A stretch of 64,000 nucleotides of DNA, taken from Psychrobacter sp. 1044 (lineage in GTDB: Bacteria; Pseudomonadota; Gammaproteobacteria; Pseudomonadales; Moraxellaceae). The stretch lies in assembly GCF_904846525.1 (NCBI RefSeq), contig NZ_CAJHAZ010000009.1, positions 1 through 64,000 of the forward strand. The letters are read 5' to 3'. A program made the translations under genes and the position numbers. The notes beneath the pieces are model-generated. The model ran no database searches and was not told the origin of the DNA. It saw nothing but the letters and a program-made list of their open reading frames with translations. Below, piece by piece: positions 17,835-25,765 of this stretch (its first letter is position 1; every line of letters begins with the position of its first letter).

Positions 17835-18158
17835 ATGAGTAAAACACCGACTGCTGATGCGCTCAATGCTGAGCTACAAGCGTTGCAGCCGCAACATATA
17901 GAATTGTTGAATGAGTCAATGAATCATTCTGGTTATTTTGATGGTAAAGAAAGCCATTTTAAGCTTACGATTGTTAGTGATGCTTTTGAAGGCAAAAGAT
18001 TGGTCGCACGGCATCAGCTTGTATATGGACTGGCAAACTCCTTATTAACCTCGCAAGGTGGTCAAATCCATGCTTTAGCGATTCATGCTTACACCCCAAT
18101 AGAATGGCAAGGTCAAAGCCCTGATAGTCCGTTATGTGCTGGACAAAACAAGAGCTAA
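17835..18158 (+). CDS. bolA: BolA-family protein
   Basis: A 107-residue protein covering one BolA domain: ELQALQPQHIELLNESMNH, the YFDGKESHFKLTIVSDAFEGK strand-turn region, and RLVARHQLVYGLANSLL in the helix. BolA proteins work with monothiol glutaredoxins in iron-sulfur and iron handling, and some affect cell shape. The histidine in ESHFKL is the conserved cluster ligand candidate. A polar tail follows the domain. It is followed by the SirB-like gene on the same strand, 92 bp away. Confidence 0.88.
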   Translation: MSKTPTADALNAELQALQPQHIELLNESMNHSGYFDGKESHFKLTIVSDAFEGKRLVARHQLVYGLANSLLTSQGGQIHALAIHAYTPIEWQGQSPDSPLCAGQNKS

Positions 18159-18250
18159 TAACAAACTATTGCGAAGATAGTGTTTTCCATACCATCATTA
18201 TATGTAACCAGTAAGCGCTGAAACTGCACCTTTAAAGGAAATAATATCTC

Positions 18251-18610
18251 ATGAAACATCTACACATGCTCATGGCTGTATTGCTCATTGCCCTGTTTTT
18301 ATATCAGAGCTATTTGGTATTAAGCTCAAACAAGCAAGCGCCACGCGTGGTCAAAATCTCTTCGCACATTCTCTATGCCCTCATTATTGTGTCAGGGGCA
18401 GTCATGCTAATGCAGCTGATGAGTGCCAATGCACCCATACAATGGGTGTTTGCAAAAGTAATCTTACTCGTTGCGGCTATCAGTGCCAGTATTAAAGCGT
18501 TCAATAATAACGCCACATCTAGCCAAAGAAAGACCGGTATTCTTATTGCTGGAGCGGCATATGTGGGCATTGTGGTACTAGCCTTTGCTAAACCTGGTAA
18601 CTTATTTTAA
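18251..18610 (+). CDS. SirB2-like membrane protein
   Basis: A 119-residue inner membrane protein with four hydrophobic helices. It matches the SirB family pattern (HMLMAVLLIALFLYQSYLVL, KISSHILYALIIVSGAVMLM, WVFAKVILLVAAI, GAAYVGIVVLAFAKP). The family is named after a regulator of invasion genes, but its biochemical role is unknown. AAAGGAAAT precedes the ATG. It is probably cotranscribed with bolA. Confidence 0.8.
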   Translation: MKHLHMLMAVLLIALFLYQSYLVLSSNKQAPRVVKISSHILYALIIVSGAVMLMQLMSANAPIQWVFAKVILLVAAISASIKAFNNNATSSQRKTGILIAGAAYVGIVVLAFAKPGNLF

Positions 18611-18757
18611 TAAACATATAACATTTTGATTGCACAAATACTTATATTACTAGCATTGAAAATATTTAATAATTGCTACATTTTCAATATCTTAATCCCA
18701 TTATTTTTGCTATCTTACATAAATACAATCGCCTTAACCTAGCCTAATGGAGCCACT

Positions 18758-19159
18758 ATGAAAACTCTTACTGCAGCGACACTACTGGCGACAGCTGGCT
18801 TTTTTGGTCTCTCAGGCTGTGCCTCGACGGGCAATGTCACGCCACAATATGTGCCGCCAAGCACGTATCAAAGTTACGATTGCCAAGCCCTTAGTCAAGA
18901 ATATACCCGCGTCAATCGCTATGTCGATGCGGCGCGCAACGAGCAATCAACTTTATCCGCCTCAGGTGTCGGGGTTGGGGTTTCTGCGGGACGTTGGGGC
19001 ATCTCCCCTAATATTAGTTTTGGCGTTGGCAAAAGCAACAATACTAAGGCGCGCGATGCAAAATTATCACGACTCTATGGCGAGCGTGATGCCATCATTC
19101 AATCCGCCCGCATTCAGCGTTGTAGCTTTGCCAATGGTGTCAAGATTTATGGCGAGTAA
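18758..19159 (+). CDS. Hypothetical lipoprotein
   Basis: A 133-residue protein that I do not assign to a named family. It has a signal peptide with lipobox LSGC (Cys21). After a proline/threonine-rich spacer comes YDCQALSQEYTRVNRYVDAA, a glycine/valine-rich stretch (about residues 66-92), then a helical part with KLSRLYGERDAIIQSARIQRC. The two mature cysteines (in YDCQ and IQRC) could form a disulfide. It probably sits in the outer membrane. A terminator follows. Confidence 0.7.
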   Translation: MKTLTAATLLATAGFFGLSGCASTGNVTPQYVPPSTYQSYDCQALSQEYTRVNRYVDAARNEQSTLSASGVGVGVSAGRWGISPNISFGVGKSNNTKARDAKLSRLYGERDAIIQSARIQRCSFANGVKIYGE

Positions 19160-19261
19160 TGTATGATAGGTTATGTTTAATAGATTATATTTAATAAGTT
19201 AAGTTTGATAAGTAATATTTAACTGTTCAATCCTTTGATGACTTTAGATAGTATTTGTTAT

Positions 19262-19298
19262 AAAAAAGCCAGCATGCAATAAGCATACTGGCTTTTTT
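19262..19298. terminator. Bidirectional terminator
   Basis: AAAAAAGCCAGCATGC and GCATACTGGCTTTTTT form an imperfect stem between the converging lipoprotein and thioredoxin genes. Confidence 0.85.
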
Positions 19299-19319
19299 AT
19301 AATCATAATCCGTTAAAAC

Positions 19320-19757
19320 TCAAGAATGTAAGCTTTGTACCCACTGAACAATTTGATCATTAGGTAACGCACCTGACTGCCGTGCTATCTCTATACCATT
19401 TTTGAAAGCCACCATGGTTGGCAAACTGCGAATATTATAAGGTGCCGCCGCTTGCTCATATTTATCGGTTTGTATTTTGGCAAAAACCACTTGTGGCAGT
19501 TGCGCCGCTGCGGCTTTGAACTGCGGTGCCATCATTAGACACGGCTGGCACCAACTCGCCCAAAAATCAACTATGGTCAAGACCTCATTTTTTTGAATGA
19601 CTTTACGAACCGTTTGGGCATTTAGTTCATGAGGACTCCCCTTTAATAACGGCTGACCACATTTGCCGCAATTTGGCGCAGCACTAAGTTTGGCTGCTGG
19701 TATGCGGTTGGTTGCCTGACAATGTGGGCAGACCAGATGAGAGTTTTGCTCACTCAT
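19320..19757 (-). CDS. trxC: Thioredoxin-2 type protein
   Basis: A 145-residue thioredoxin with an N-terminal zinc ribbon (Cys10/Cys13 and Cys30/Cys33), as in TrxC. The active site reads WASWCQPC (Cys70, Cys73), with Gln in place of the common Gly, and the cis-proline is in SLPTMVAF. It reduces cytoplasmic disulfides. The frame is open to 19808, but the ATG at 19755-19757 has AGGAG just upstream and starts a normal TrxC. It lies at the edge of the sulfur gene group and could serve to reduce persulfides; that link is by position. Confidence 0.9.
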   Translation of the reverse strand: MSEQNSHLVCPHCQATNRIPAAKLSAAPNCGKCGQPLLKGSPHELNAQTVRKVIQKNEVLTIVDFWASWCQPCLMMAPQFKAAAAQLPQVVFAKIQTDKYEQAAAPYNIRSLPTMVAFKNGIEIARQSGALPNDQIVQWVQSLHS

Positions 19758-19854
19758 TATAAGACTCCTATACAAGTAGCATGGGTATTGGTCAATCAAA
19801 GTATCCAATACCCATGCCTGATTATGTATTTATGACAATAAATCTAGCGACTAT

Positions 19855-20037
19855 TTAACGCTTGCAGGTATTCATCCCAAGCATTTTATACAAAGGGCAA
19901 AAGCGGAAGAGTCCTGTGAGTAAAGGCACTAAGCCAATCACACCCCACCAGCTTTGAAAATACAAACCCAAGCCGATAATCACGACACCCGCGATAATAC
20001 GTAGTAAACGCTCAGTACTGCCGATATTAATTTCCAT
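19855..20037 (-). CDS. DUF2892 small membrane protein
   Basis: A 60-residue protein. It starts with INIGSTERLLRIIAGVVIIG and ends with the conserved LTGLFRFCPLYKMLGMNTC. This is the DUF2892 domain found at the C terminus of YgaP-type membrane rhodaneses; here it is alone. Two short hydrophobic helices are visible. The cysteines in FCPLY and NTCKR are conserved in the family. Its position beside thioredoxin and the persulfide dioxygenase suggests a sulfur-related role, which is inferred. Confidence 0.82.
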   Translation of the reverse strand: MEINIGSTERLLRIIAGVVIIGLGLYFQSWWGVIGLVPLLTGLFRFCPLYKMLGMNTCKR

Positions 20038-20104
20038 GGTTCAATCCTTAAGTGTGAAGGCTTAATGGTAGAGGAGTAATATAGCCATGTGTTTACGGTA
20101 AAGA

Positions 20105-20280
20105 CTAGGGCGTGTCTTCATTTCAAAAATGGAGATAAAAATGAGATAAATTGCCGTCAAACAAGAAAAATAGCGTAGATAATATCGGGATATTAACAAG
20201 CTATTTGACGATGTTTGGCAATATTTATCCATTTTTAGCCCATTTAGATGACTATTGAGTGAATTGAAGACACGCCCTAG
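20105..20280. mobile_element. MITE-like element, 176 bp
   Basis: Terminal inverted repeats read CTAGGGCGTGTCTTCA at the left and the reverse complement TGAAGACACGCCCTAG at the right. The outer CTAG could be a YTAR-type target duplication, as made by IS5-group transposases. It has no coding capacity. The interior contains GATATT/AATATC and other short inverted blocks. It lies between the DUF2892 gene and the persulfide dioxygenase gene. Related copies occur at 40445-40600 and 33364-33412, and end fragments at 61-100. Confidence 0.75.
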
Positions 20281-20375
20281 CATTATGATGGCTTATACTC
20301 GTATTGTGCTTACGTAACGTTATGCATGTTTATAATGTTTGCTTCTTCTGATGTCTACTTATCCTGATATCTGTC

Positions 20376-21248
20376 TTATTGCCCAAGTACATTAATCGGT
20401 ACTTTGAGATAACGGGTACCATTGTCTTCTGGCTCTGGGAAATGACCTGCATCGATGTTTACTTGTACCGATGGAATAATGAGACGCGGCATGTCAAGAG
20501 TGGCATCGCGGCGCTCACGCATTTGCACAAACTCTGCTTCATTGATGCCATCTTTGACATGGATATTGCCCAGTTTCTGTGCAGCGACAGTCGTGGTTGG
20601 ACAGTGCTGACGACCCTTGCTTGGATAATCATGGCACAGATATATTATCGTATCTTCAGGGAGCGCAAGGAGCTTCTTGATTGAGTGGTACAGCGTCTTG
20701 GCATCCCCACCTGGAAAGTCACAGCGAGCCGTCCCGACATCAGGAGCAAATAAAGTATCACCAACAAAGACCACGGTCTTTTCATCATCAGTCGCAATAT
20801 AGGCCATATCTGCGGGCGTATGACCTGGTACATACATGACCGTAATAGTAATATTGCCAAGCACCAAAGTATCGCCCTCATCCGTTAGAATATCGAACTG
20901 GCTGGCATCGGTGCGAAAGCTGGTATCAAAGTTGAATATTTGCTTAAATATTTTTTGCACTTCGGTGATATGTTGACCGATTACCAACTGCCCGCCAAGT
21001 GTGTCTTTGACATGTATCGCGGCGGATATATGGTCAGCATGCGCATGAGTCTCTATGATGTAAACCAGCTCCCAACCATGCTCGCGGACGAACCCTATCA
21101 CCTCATCGACGCTAGTAGTACTCGTGCGCCCTGACTTAGCATCAAAATCCAACACAGGATCGATGATGGCACAGACTTGTTGTTGAACGTCCGCGAGTAC
21201 GTGAGTATAAGTTTCTGTGTCGCTATGTAAGAATGAATGAACTTGCAT
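20376..21248 (-). CDS. ETHE1/Blh-like persulfide dioxygenase (MBL fold)
   Basis: A 290-residue metallo-beta-lactamase-fold hydrolase. Metal motif THAHADH is at residues 67-73, with further ligands in GHTPADM, FVGDTLFAPD and LCHDY. The layout (GTARCDFPGG, LCHDYPSKG) matches the ETHE1/Blh group, which oxidises glutathione persulfide to sulfite with iron. Divergent from it lies a BigR/SqrR-like regulator, the classic pairing for persulfide detoxification. AGAGGT precedes the ATG. The enzyme class is strongly suggested; glyoxalase II activity is less likely given the neighbours. Confidence 0.87.
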   Translation of the reverse strand: MQVHSFLHSDTETYTHVLADVQQQVCAIIDPVLDFDAKSGRTSTTSVDEVIGFVREHGWELVYIIETHAHADHISAAIHVKDTLGGQLVIGQHITEVQKIFKQIFNFDTSFRTDASQFDILTDEGDTLVLGNITITVMYVPGHTPADMAYIATDDEKTVVFVGDTLFAPDVGTARCDFPGGDAKTLYHSIKKLLALPEDTIIYLCHDYPSKGRQHCPTTTVAAQKLGNIHVKDGINEAEFVQMRERRDATLDMPRLIIPSVQVNIDAGHFPEPEDNGTRYLKVPINVLGQ

Positions 21249-21408
21249 GGCTACCTCTTTGCTTTTAGATGAATATTTTATTTTTTGATAAATTGTTCAG
21301 TATAATATGCACCGGCTTCAGCTTATCGTATTGACCGCCACATATTTATCAACGATGCATACCAATATAGCAACGATTTAACATTTTATCAATTTATATA
21401 ATGTAAAT

Positions 21409-21440
21409 AATGATAACTTGCTATCCGTGGCAATATCATT
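21409..21440. promoter_or_regulatory. Candidate operator between divergent sulfur genes
   Basis: AATGATAACTTGC (21409-21421) and GCAATATCATT (21430-21440) form a near-perfect inverted repeat in the AT-rich gap between the dioxygenase and the ArsR regulator. A symmetric site here is a natural place for a BigR-type repressor to bind. Confidence 0.35.
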
Positions 21441-21527
21441 GATAATTAATCCTATCTTAGCTATTAATCCTAAATTTTTTATTATGTCTTATATAAGGAG
21501 CTTGCTCTGACTACTTCTACTTCAGCA

Positions 21528-21896
21528 TTGAGCACCTCGACTACTAGCATTGATGATGCGTCATCTAGCGTAGCAGACTTTGCCCCTAAAGACCTTGCTG
21601 AGCAAATGCAGCAAGCGTCCATGCAAGCCAGCCAACTATTAAAGTCGCTTTCACATCCTGATCGCTTATTACTATTATGTCAGTTGACTCAAGGAGAATA
21701 TTGCGTCAGCGAGCTCGAAAGCTTAGTCGGTGTTGGTCAGCCAAGCTTGTCACAGCAGCTTGGTATTCTGCGCAAAGATGCGCTGGTGACGACCCGCCGC
21801 GAAGGCAAGCAAATTTATTATAGTATTGCCAGCGACGATGCCTTGGCGGTGTTACATTTGTTGTATGAACGCTTTTGTGCCAAAACCGACAGCTAG
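21528..21896 (+). CDS. ArsR-family regulator, BigR/SqrR-like
   Basis: A 122-residue winged-helix repressor. The DNA-recognition region is VSELESLVGVGQPSLSQQL (about residues 60-78), followed by the wing TTRREGKQIYYSI. Cys51 (LLCQL) and Cys117 (ERFC) are 66 residues apart, the same spacing as the persulfide-sensing pair of SqrR (Cys41/Cys107); Cys59 is extra. This predicts derepression of the divergent dioxygenase by persulfide. The frame has no ATG near its beginning. The start is TTG at 21528, or CTG at 21507, the latter seven bases after AAGGAG. Confidence 0.85.
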   Translation: MSTSTTSIDDASSSVADFAPKDLAEQMQQASMQASQLLKSLSHPDRLLLLCQLTQGEYCVSELESLVGVGQPSLSQQLGILRKDALVTTRREGKQIYYSIASDDALAVLHLLYERFCAKTDS

Positions 21897-22004
21897 TTTG
21901 TTGGCTTGAGTTTTTAGCATCACTTGTTAGCGTCATTTTTCAGCATAACTTTATGAATTTAGCGCTTAGCTGTATTTAACCTTTTCTTTTATTCAATTTT
22001 TTCT

Positions 22005-22112
22005 ACTATAGTCGGTTCAATATAGTTTAGATACAAGGAAGGCACGCGAAAGTACTACAAATAGTAGACTAAGCGAGCCTGACACCGTATCTGATTTATA
22101 TAGGATTGAATA
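22005..22112. repeat. Intergenic inverted repeat, family 2
   Basis: About 108 bp between the ArsR gene and the SulP gene. Imperfect inverted ends: TTCAAT...AGATAC on the left and GTATCT...ATTGAA on the right. It contains ACTATAGTC and GACACCGTATC. A diverged relative is at 2499-2606 in the opposite orientation. The unit has no reading frame. It may be a repetitive element common in this genus, as I recall, but copy number cannot be judged here. Confidence 0.6.
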
Positions 22113-22134
22113 TATATTGTGATGACATATTGCT

Positions 22135-23844
22135 ATGCCTTCTATCACCGCTCGTCTGATTCCTGCTTGGTTGCGTCAATACCAGCTGTCTGCCTTGCCA
22201 ACTGACGTTGTTGCTGGGTTGGTGGTTGGGGTGCTCGTCATTCCGCAAAGCTTAGGTTATGCGGTATTGGCAGGATTGCCACCCGTCTATGGGCTCTACG
22301 CGGCCATCGTTCCCGTGCTGGTCTATGCATGGATAGGCTCGAGTAATGTGCAAGCAGTAGGGCCTGTCGCTATTACTGCGATTATGACAGCCAGCAGCCT
22401 GCACCCTTATGCTACAGAGGGCACTCAGCAATATATATTGATGGCAAGTTTGCTATCATTGATGGTTGGTACGATGTTATGGCTAGCAGGGCGGCTCAAG
22501 CTTGGCTGGATTATGCAGTTTATCAGTCGCGGCGTTTCAGCAGGCTTTATCAGTGGTGCAGCCGTATTGATTTTTGTCAGTCAGCTTAAATACCTGACCG
22601 CGATTCCTATTGCTGGAAATAACTTAATCGGTTATCTATCAAGCATGCAAATGTATGCGCGCCAGCTACACCCGCTAACCTTAGTTATTGGCGTCATTGC
22701 TTTTGCACTGTTGGTGGCCAATCGCTACGGTAGCAAATGGCTATGGAAATCTTGGTTATCAGTGTCTTATGCCAAATGGGCTGAGCGACTATTTCCGCTT
22801 ATTTTGCTCGGTATTGCGATTGTTTTGAGCATCAGCTTACACTGGACAACGAACGGCGTGGCGACGATTGGGAGTATTCCACAAGGCTTACCAACCTTTA
22901 CCCTGCCCTATGCACCAGACTTCGATGAAGCGCTGAATCTATTACCTAGCGCAGGTTTGATGGCATTGATTATCTTTGTCTCTAGCAGCTCCGTCGCCAG
23001 CAACTATGCACGCCTGCGCGGTGAGGCTTTTAACGCCAATAGTGAGCTGACTGGACTGGGACTTGCCAATATGGCGGGTGGCTTTTTTCAAGGCTTTACC
23101 GTCGCTGGTGGCTTTTCGCGCACCGCTATCAATGCCGACTCAGGTGCCAAAACACCAGTTGCAAGTTTAGTAACTGTGCTGGTCATGATTGCTGCTTTAA
23201 TCGCTTTTGGCAATGTACTCGCACCATTGCCCTACGCTTTATTGGGCGCAACCATCATGGCATCGATCATCGGTCTCATTGATATGGCAACCTTGAAATC
23301 GGCATGGCAACGCGACCGTCTAGATGCGGCCAGCTTTTTGGCGGCATTCGTTGGTGTGCTGATATTTGGATTAAATACTGGCTTGGTGATTGGTTTGATG
23401 GTGTCGTTTGCTAGCCTCATTTGGCAATCGAGTAAACCGCACGTCGCTGTGGTTGGGCAGCTAGCTGGCACAGGGCATTTTCGCAATATAAACCGTCACG
23501 ATGTGGTGACCTTTAGCAATTTATTGATGCTGCGTATCGATGAGAGCTTATTTTTTGGCAATAGTGAATCCGTCCATCGTAGGGTCATACAAGCCACTCA
23601 GCAATATCCAGAAGCGCATGAGGTCATACTCATCATGTCAGCAGTCAATCACATTGACCTGACCGGACAAGAGATGCTTATCAGTCTTAATCAAGAGCTG
23701 TTGAACCAAAATAAACATTTAAACTTTAGCTTTATTAAAGGACCAGTAATGGACATCATCGAGCATACTCCGGTCATTACCACCCTCTCAGGTCAAGTTT
23801 ATTTAAGCACGATGGATGCGGTAAATGCGCTAACAGATATCTAA
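22135..23844 (+). CDS. SulP-family anion transporter
   Basis: A 569-residue inner membrane protein with 10-12 hydrophobic segments. It begins with the SulP signature VVAGLVVGVLVIPQSLGYAV and has GLYAAIVPVLVYAWIGSS and GGFSRTAINADSGAKTPVAS later. The C terminus (about residues 440-560) is a STAS domain (VILIMSAVNHIDLTGQEML). SulP proteins carry sulfate, bicarbonate or other anions. Its place next to the persulfide oxidation genes suggests it moves sulfite or sulfate, possibly outward; this is inference. It follows the ArsR gene by 238 bp, with a repeat in between. Confidence 0.88.
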   Translation: MPSITARLIPAWLRQYQLSALPTDVVAGLVVGVLVIPQSLGYAVLAGLPPVYGLYAAIVPVLVYAWIGSSNVQAVGPVAITAIMTASSLHPYATEGTQQYILMASLLSLMVGTMLWLAGRLKLGWIMQFISRGVSAGFISGAAVLIFVSQLKYLTAIPIAGNNLIGYLSSMQMYARQLHPLTLVIGVIAFALLVANRYGSKWLWKSWLSVSYAKWAERLFPLILLGIAIVLSISLHWTTNGVATIGSIPQGLPTFTLPYAPDFDEALNLLPSAGLMALIIFVSSSSVASNYARLRGEAFNANSELTGLGLANMAGGFFQGFTVAGGFSRTAINADSGAKTPVASLVTVLVMIAALIAFGNVLAPLPYALLGATIMASIIGLIDMATLKSAWQRDRLDAASFLAAFVGVLIFGLNTGLVIGLMVSFASLIWQSSKPHVAVVGQLAGTGHFRNINRHDVVTFSNLLMLRIDESLFFGNSESVHRRVIQATQQYPEAHEVILIMSAVNHIDLTGQEMLISLNQELLNQNKHLNFSFIKGPVMDIIEHTPVITTLSGQVYLSTMDAVNALTDI

Positions 23845-24061
23845 TCGGTCTGTGAGACATATGTTGCTCAATCAAGCATAATTATTATTATGCTGTGACA
23901 AAATATAGATATGATAAAAGCTGTGTTATGCTAAATTGGTATAAGCCCTTAAAAAATACAGCCTTTAGAAGAGATACCTAAAGTACAGCCTTTATACAAT
24001 GGCGCTTAGCTACAATACGATACCTCCAAACGTCTTTTAATATACGCGACCGAAACGACTT

Positions 24062-24388
24062 ATGACCGATAATTTAACTATTTATAAGCAAATTTATCCA
24101 AGCCAATGCACCAAGATTGCTGAGCTTGGCTACCGCTCCGTGCTCAATATTCGTCCTGATGCCGAGACAGAAACGCAGCCCAATAGCGGCGACTTTACCA
24201 GTGCCACGGCAAAAGCCAACCTTACTTATCATCATTTACCCTTTGATGATGAGCGCTTGAGCATGGCGACTGTCGAGCAATTTGCGGCGTTTTATCGCTC
24301 GATGCCTAAACCGATATTGATGTTTTGCGGGACAGGTGCACGTGCTAAATTGTTATATCAAAGCGCATTGATGCAAGGTTTGTTATAA
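24062..24388 (+). CDS. DUF442/TIGR01244 sulfur-transferase-like protein (1)
   Basis: A 108-residue protein of the beta-lactamase-hydrolase-like DUF442 family. It has IAELGYRSVLNIRPDAE and the phosphatase/rhodanese-type loop FCGTGARA (Cys89 and Arg94). The family is often fused to, or next to, persulfide dioxygenases and is proposed to transfer sulfur. It is one of two tandem copies. Starts are weak, without a clear Shine-Dalgarno. Confidence 0.8.
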   Translation: MTDNLTIYKQIYPSQCTKIAELGYRSVLNIRPDAETETQPNSGDFTSATAKANLTYHHLPFDDERLSMATVEQFAAFYRSMPKPILMFCGTGARAKLLYQSALMQGLL

Positions 24389-24516
24389 CCGTTACTATAA
24401 AAAATCGATAATGCTTACATACGGTCTCTTTAGAAAGTTGCCTATTAAGATTAGGCTAAGATTCTGTATCTTACGCCACACACTTTATTTAGTATAAAAA
24501 ATAAAAAGGAGCTCTT

Positions 24517-24849
24517 ATGAGCCATCAAATTAGTATTACTGGACAAATCACCCCTGATCAAGTACCTATGATTGCTGAAAATGGTTTTAAAACCATTATT
24601 AACAACCGTCCAGATGGTGAAGAGCCGAACCAACCGACCAGCGCTGAGATTGAAGCTGCTGCTAAAAAAGCAGGTCTTGCTTATAAAGAAGTGTCTTTCG
24701 CTGGTAGTGAGCTTAATCAAAACCATGTCGAAGAATTTGCTGATTTCTTCAATCAAGCTGAACAGCCAATGCTAATTTTTTGCCGTACTGGCAACCGCTC
24801 AACGGGTATCTACGAAGCGGCTAAGCGTATGGATTTATTAGACGACTGA
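24517..24849 (+). CDS. DUF442/TIGR01244 sulfur-transferase-like protein (2)
   Basis: A 110-residue paralogue of the previous gene. It has VPMIAENGFKTIINNRPDGE near the N terminus and the loop FCRTGNRS with Cys89 and Arg94 at the same positions. AAAAGGAGC gives it a strong ribosome-binding site, unlike the first copy. The loop differs (CRTGNR against CGTGAR), so the two may have different partners. A terminator follows. Confidence 0.85.
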   Translation: MSHQISITGQITPDQVPMIAENGFKTIINNRPDGEEPNQPTSAEIEAAAKKAGLAYKEVSFAGSELNQNHVEEFADFFNQAEQPMLIFCRTGNRSTGIYEAAKRMDLLDD

Positions 24850-24878
24850 TAGTGGTTTAAATATAATCGCTACTGCTG

Positions 24879-24916
24879 AAAAAACGCCCGTCCAAATTTT
24901 GGATGGGCGTTTTTTA
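24879..24916 (+). terminator. Terminator after DUF442 gene
   Basis: AAAAAACGCCCGTCC and GGATGGGCGTTTTTT form a stem followed by T residues. Confidence 0.88.
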
Positions 24917-24999
24917 TTGGAATTACTAAACTATAGACTGGTCAATTTTCAGCATTGGGTACATAATCAAATTTTATTTATATAATTTGATAGGATTTC

Positions 25000-25749
25000 A
25001 TGATGCAAAAACTGCTACTCATCATCGGTAATAAAAACTATTCCTCTTGGTCATTACGAGCTTGGCTATTACTCAAAGCCTTTAATGTTGACTTCAATGA
25101 GCAACTGATTGAGCTGTTTCATCCATCAGCGACACCCATTCTCAATGAGCATGCGCCAACAGGCAAAGTGCCAGTTTTGGTCTATGGTGAAGGTGATGAA
25201 AAAGTCACGGTCTGGGATACTTTAGCGATAGCCATTCACGCCAATGATTATTTGACAGAATTAGATCTTTGGACAGGATTTAAGAAGTCTGATGCTAAGA
25301 ACAATACCAGCAACAGAATAAACAGCGCTTATTGCCAAAGCATCGTCGCTGAGATGCACTCAGGGTTCATAGGTATTCGTAGTGAGATGCCGATGAACAT
25401 TCGAGCTAAAGCAAAAATACAACCTAGCAATGCCTGCTTAAATGATATCGCGCGTATAGAAACAATATTCGAAGATTGCCTGAAAGAGCGCTCAAAGGAC
25501 AGCTACTTGTTTGGCTCATTTACGGCTGCTGATGCTTTTTTTGCACCAGTTATTCTACGTTTGCAAACGTATGCCGATGCCTCTGACATAGCATTGAAAT
25601 CAACGACCAAACAGTATTGTGAGACGATGTTAAACAATCCTCACATACAAGCTTGGCGAGAGGCAGCACTTAAAGAAACTCGCGTAATTAAAGAAGATGA
25701 AGCAGGTGAGATACTGTCGGTGGTTGGGGTGTTGGCTGACCAAAAGTGA
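25000..25749 (+). CDS. Glutathione S-transferase family protein
   Basis: A 249-residue cytoplasmic protein. The thioredoxin-like N terminus LLLIIGNKNYSSWSLRAWLLL has a serine-rich active-site loop typical of zeta- or MAAI-like GSTs. TGKVPVLVYG contains the cis-proline, and the C-terminal half is helical, with LFGSFTAADAFFAPVI. It carries out glutathione-dependent conjugation or isomerisation; the substrate is unknown. It may also belong to the GSH-linked sulfur group to its left, but it is separated by a terminator. Confidence 0.85.
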   Translation: MMQKLLLIIGNKNYSSWSLRAWLLLKAFNVDFNEQLIELFHPSATPILNEHAPTGKVPVLVYGEGDEKVTVWDTLAIAIHANDYLTELDLWTGFKKSDAKNNTSNRINSAYCQSIVAEMHSGFIGIRSEMPMNIRAKAKIQPSNACLNDIARIETIFEDCLKERSKDSYLFGSFTAADAFFAPVILRLQTYADASDIALKSTTKQYCETMLNNPHIQAWREAALKETRVIKEDEAGEILSVVGVLADQK

Positions 25750-25765
25750 ATCATTGAAAACGAGC

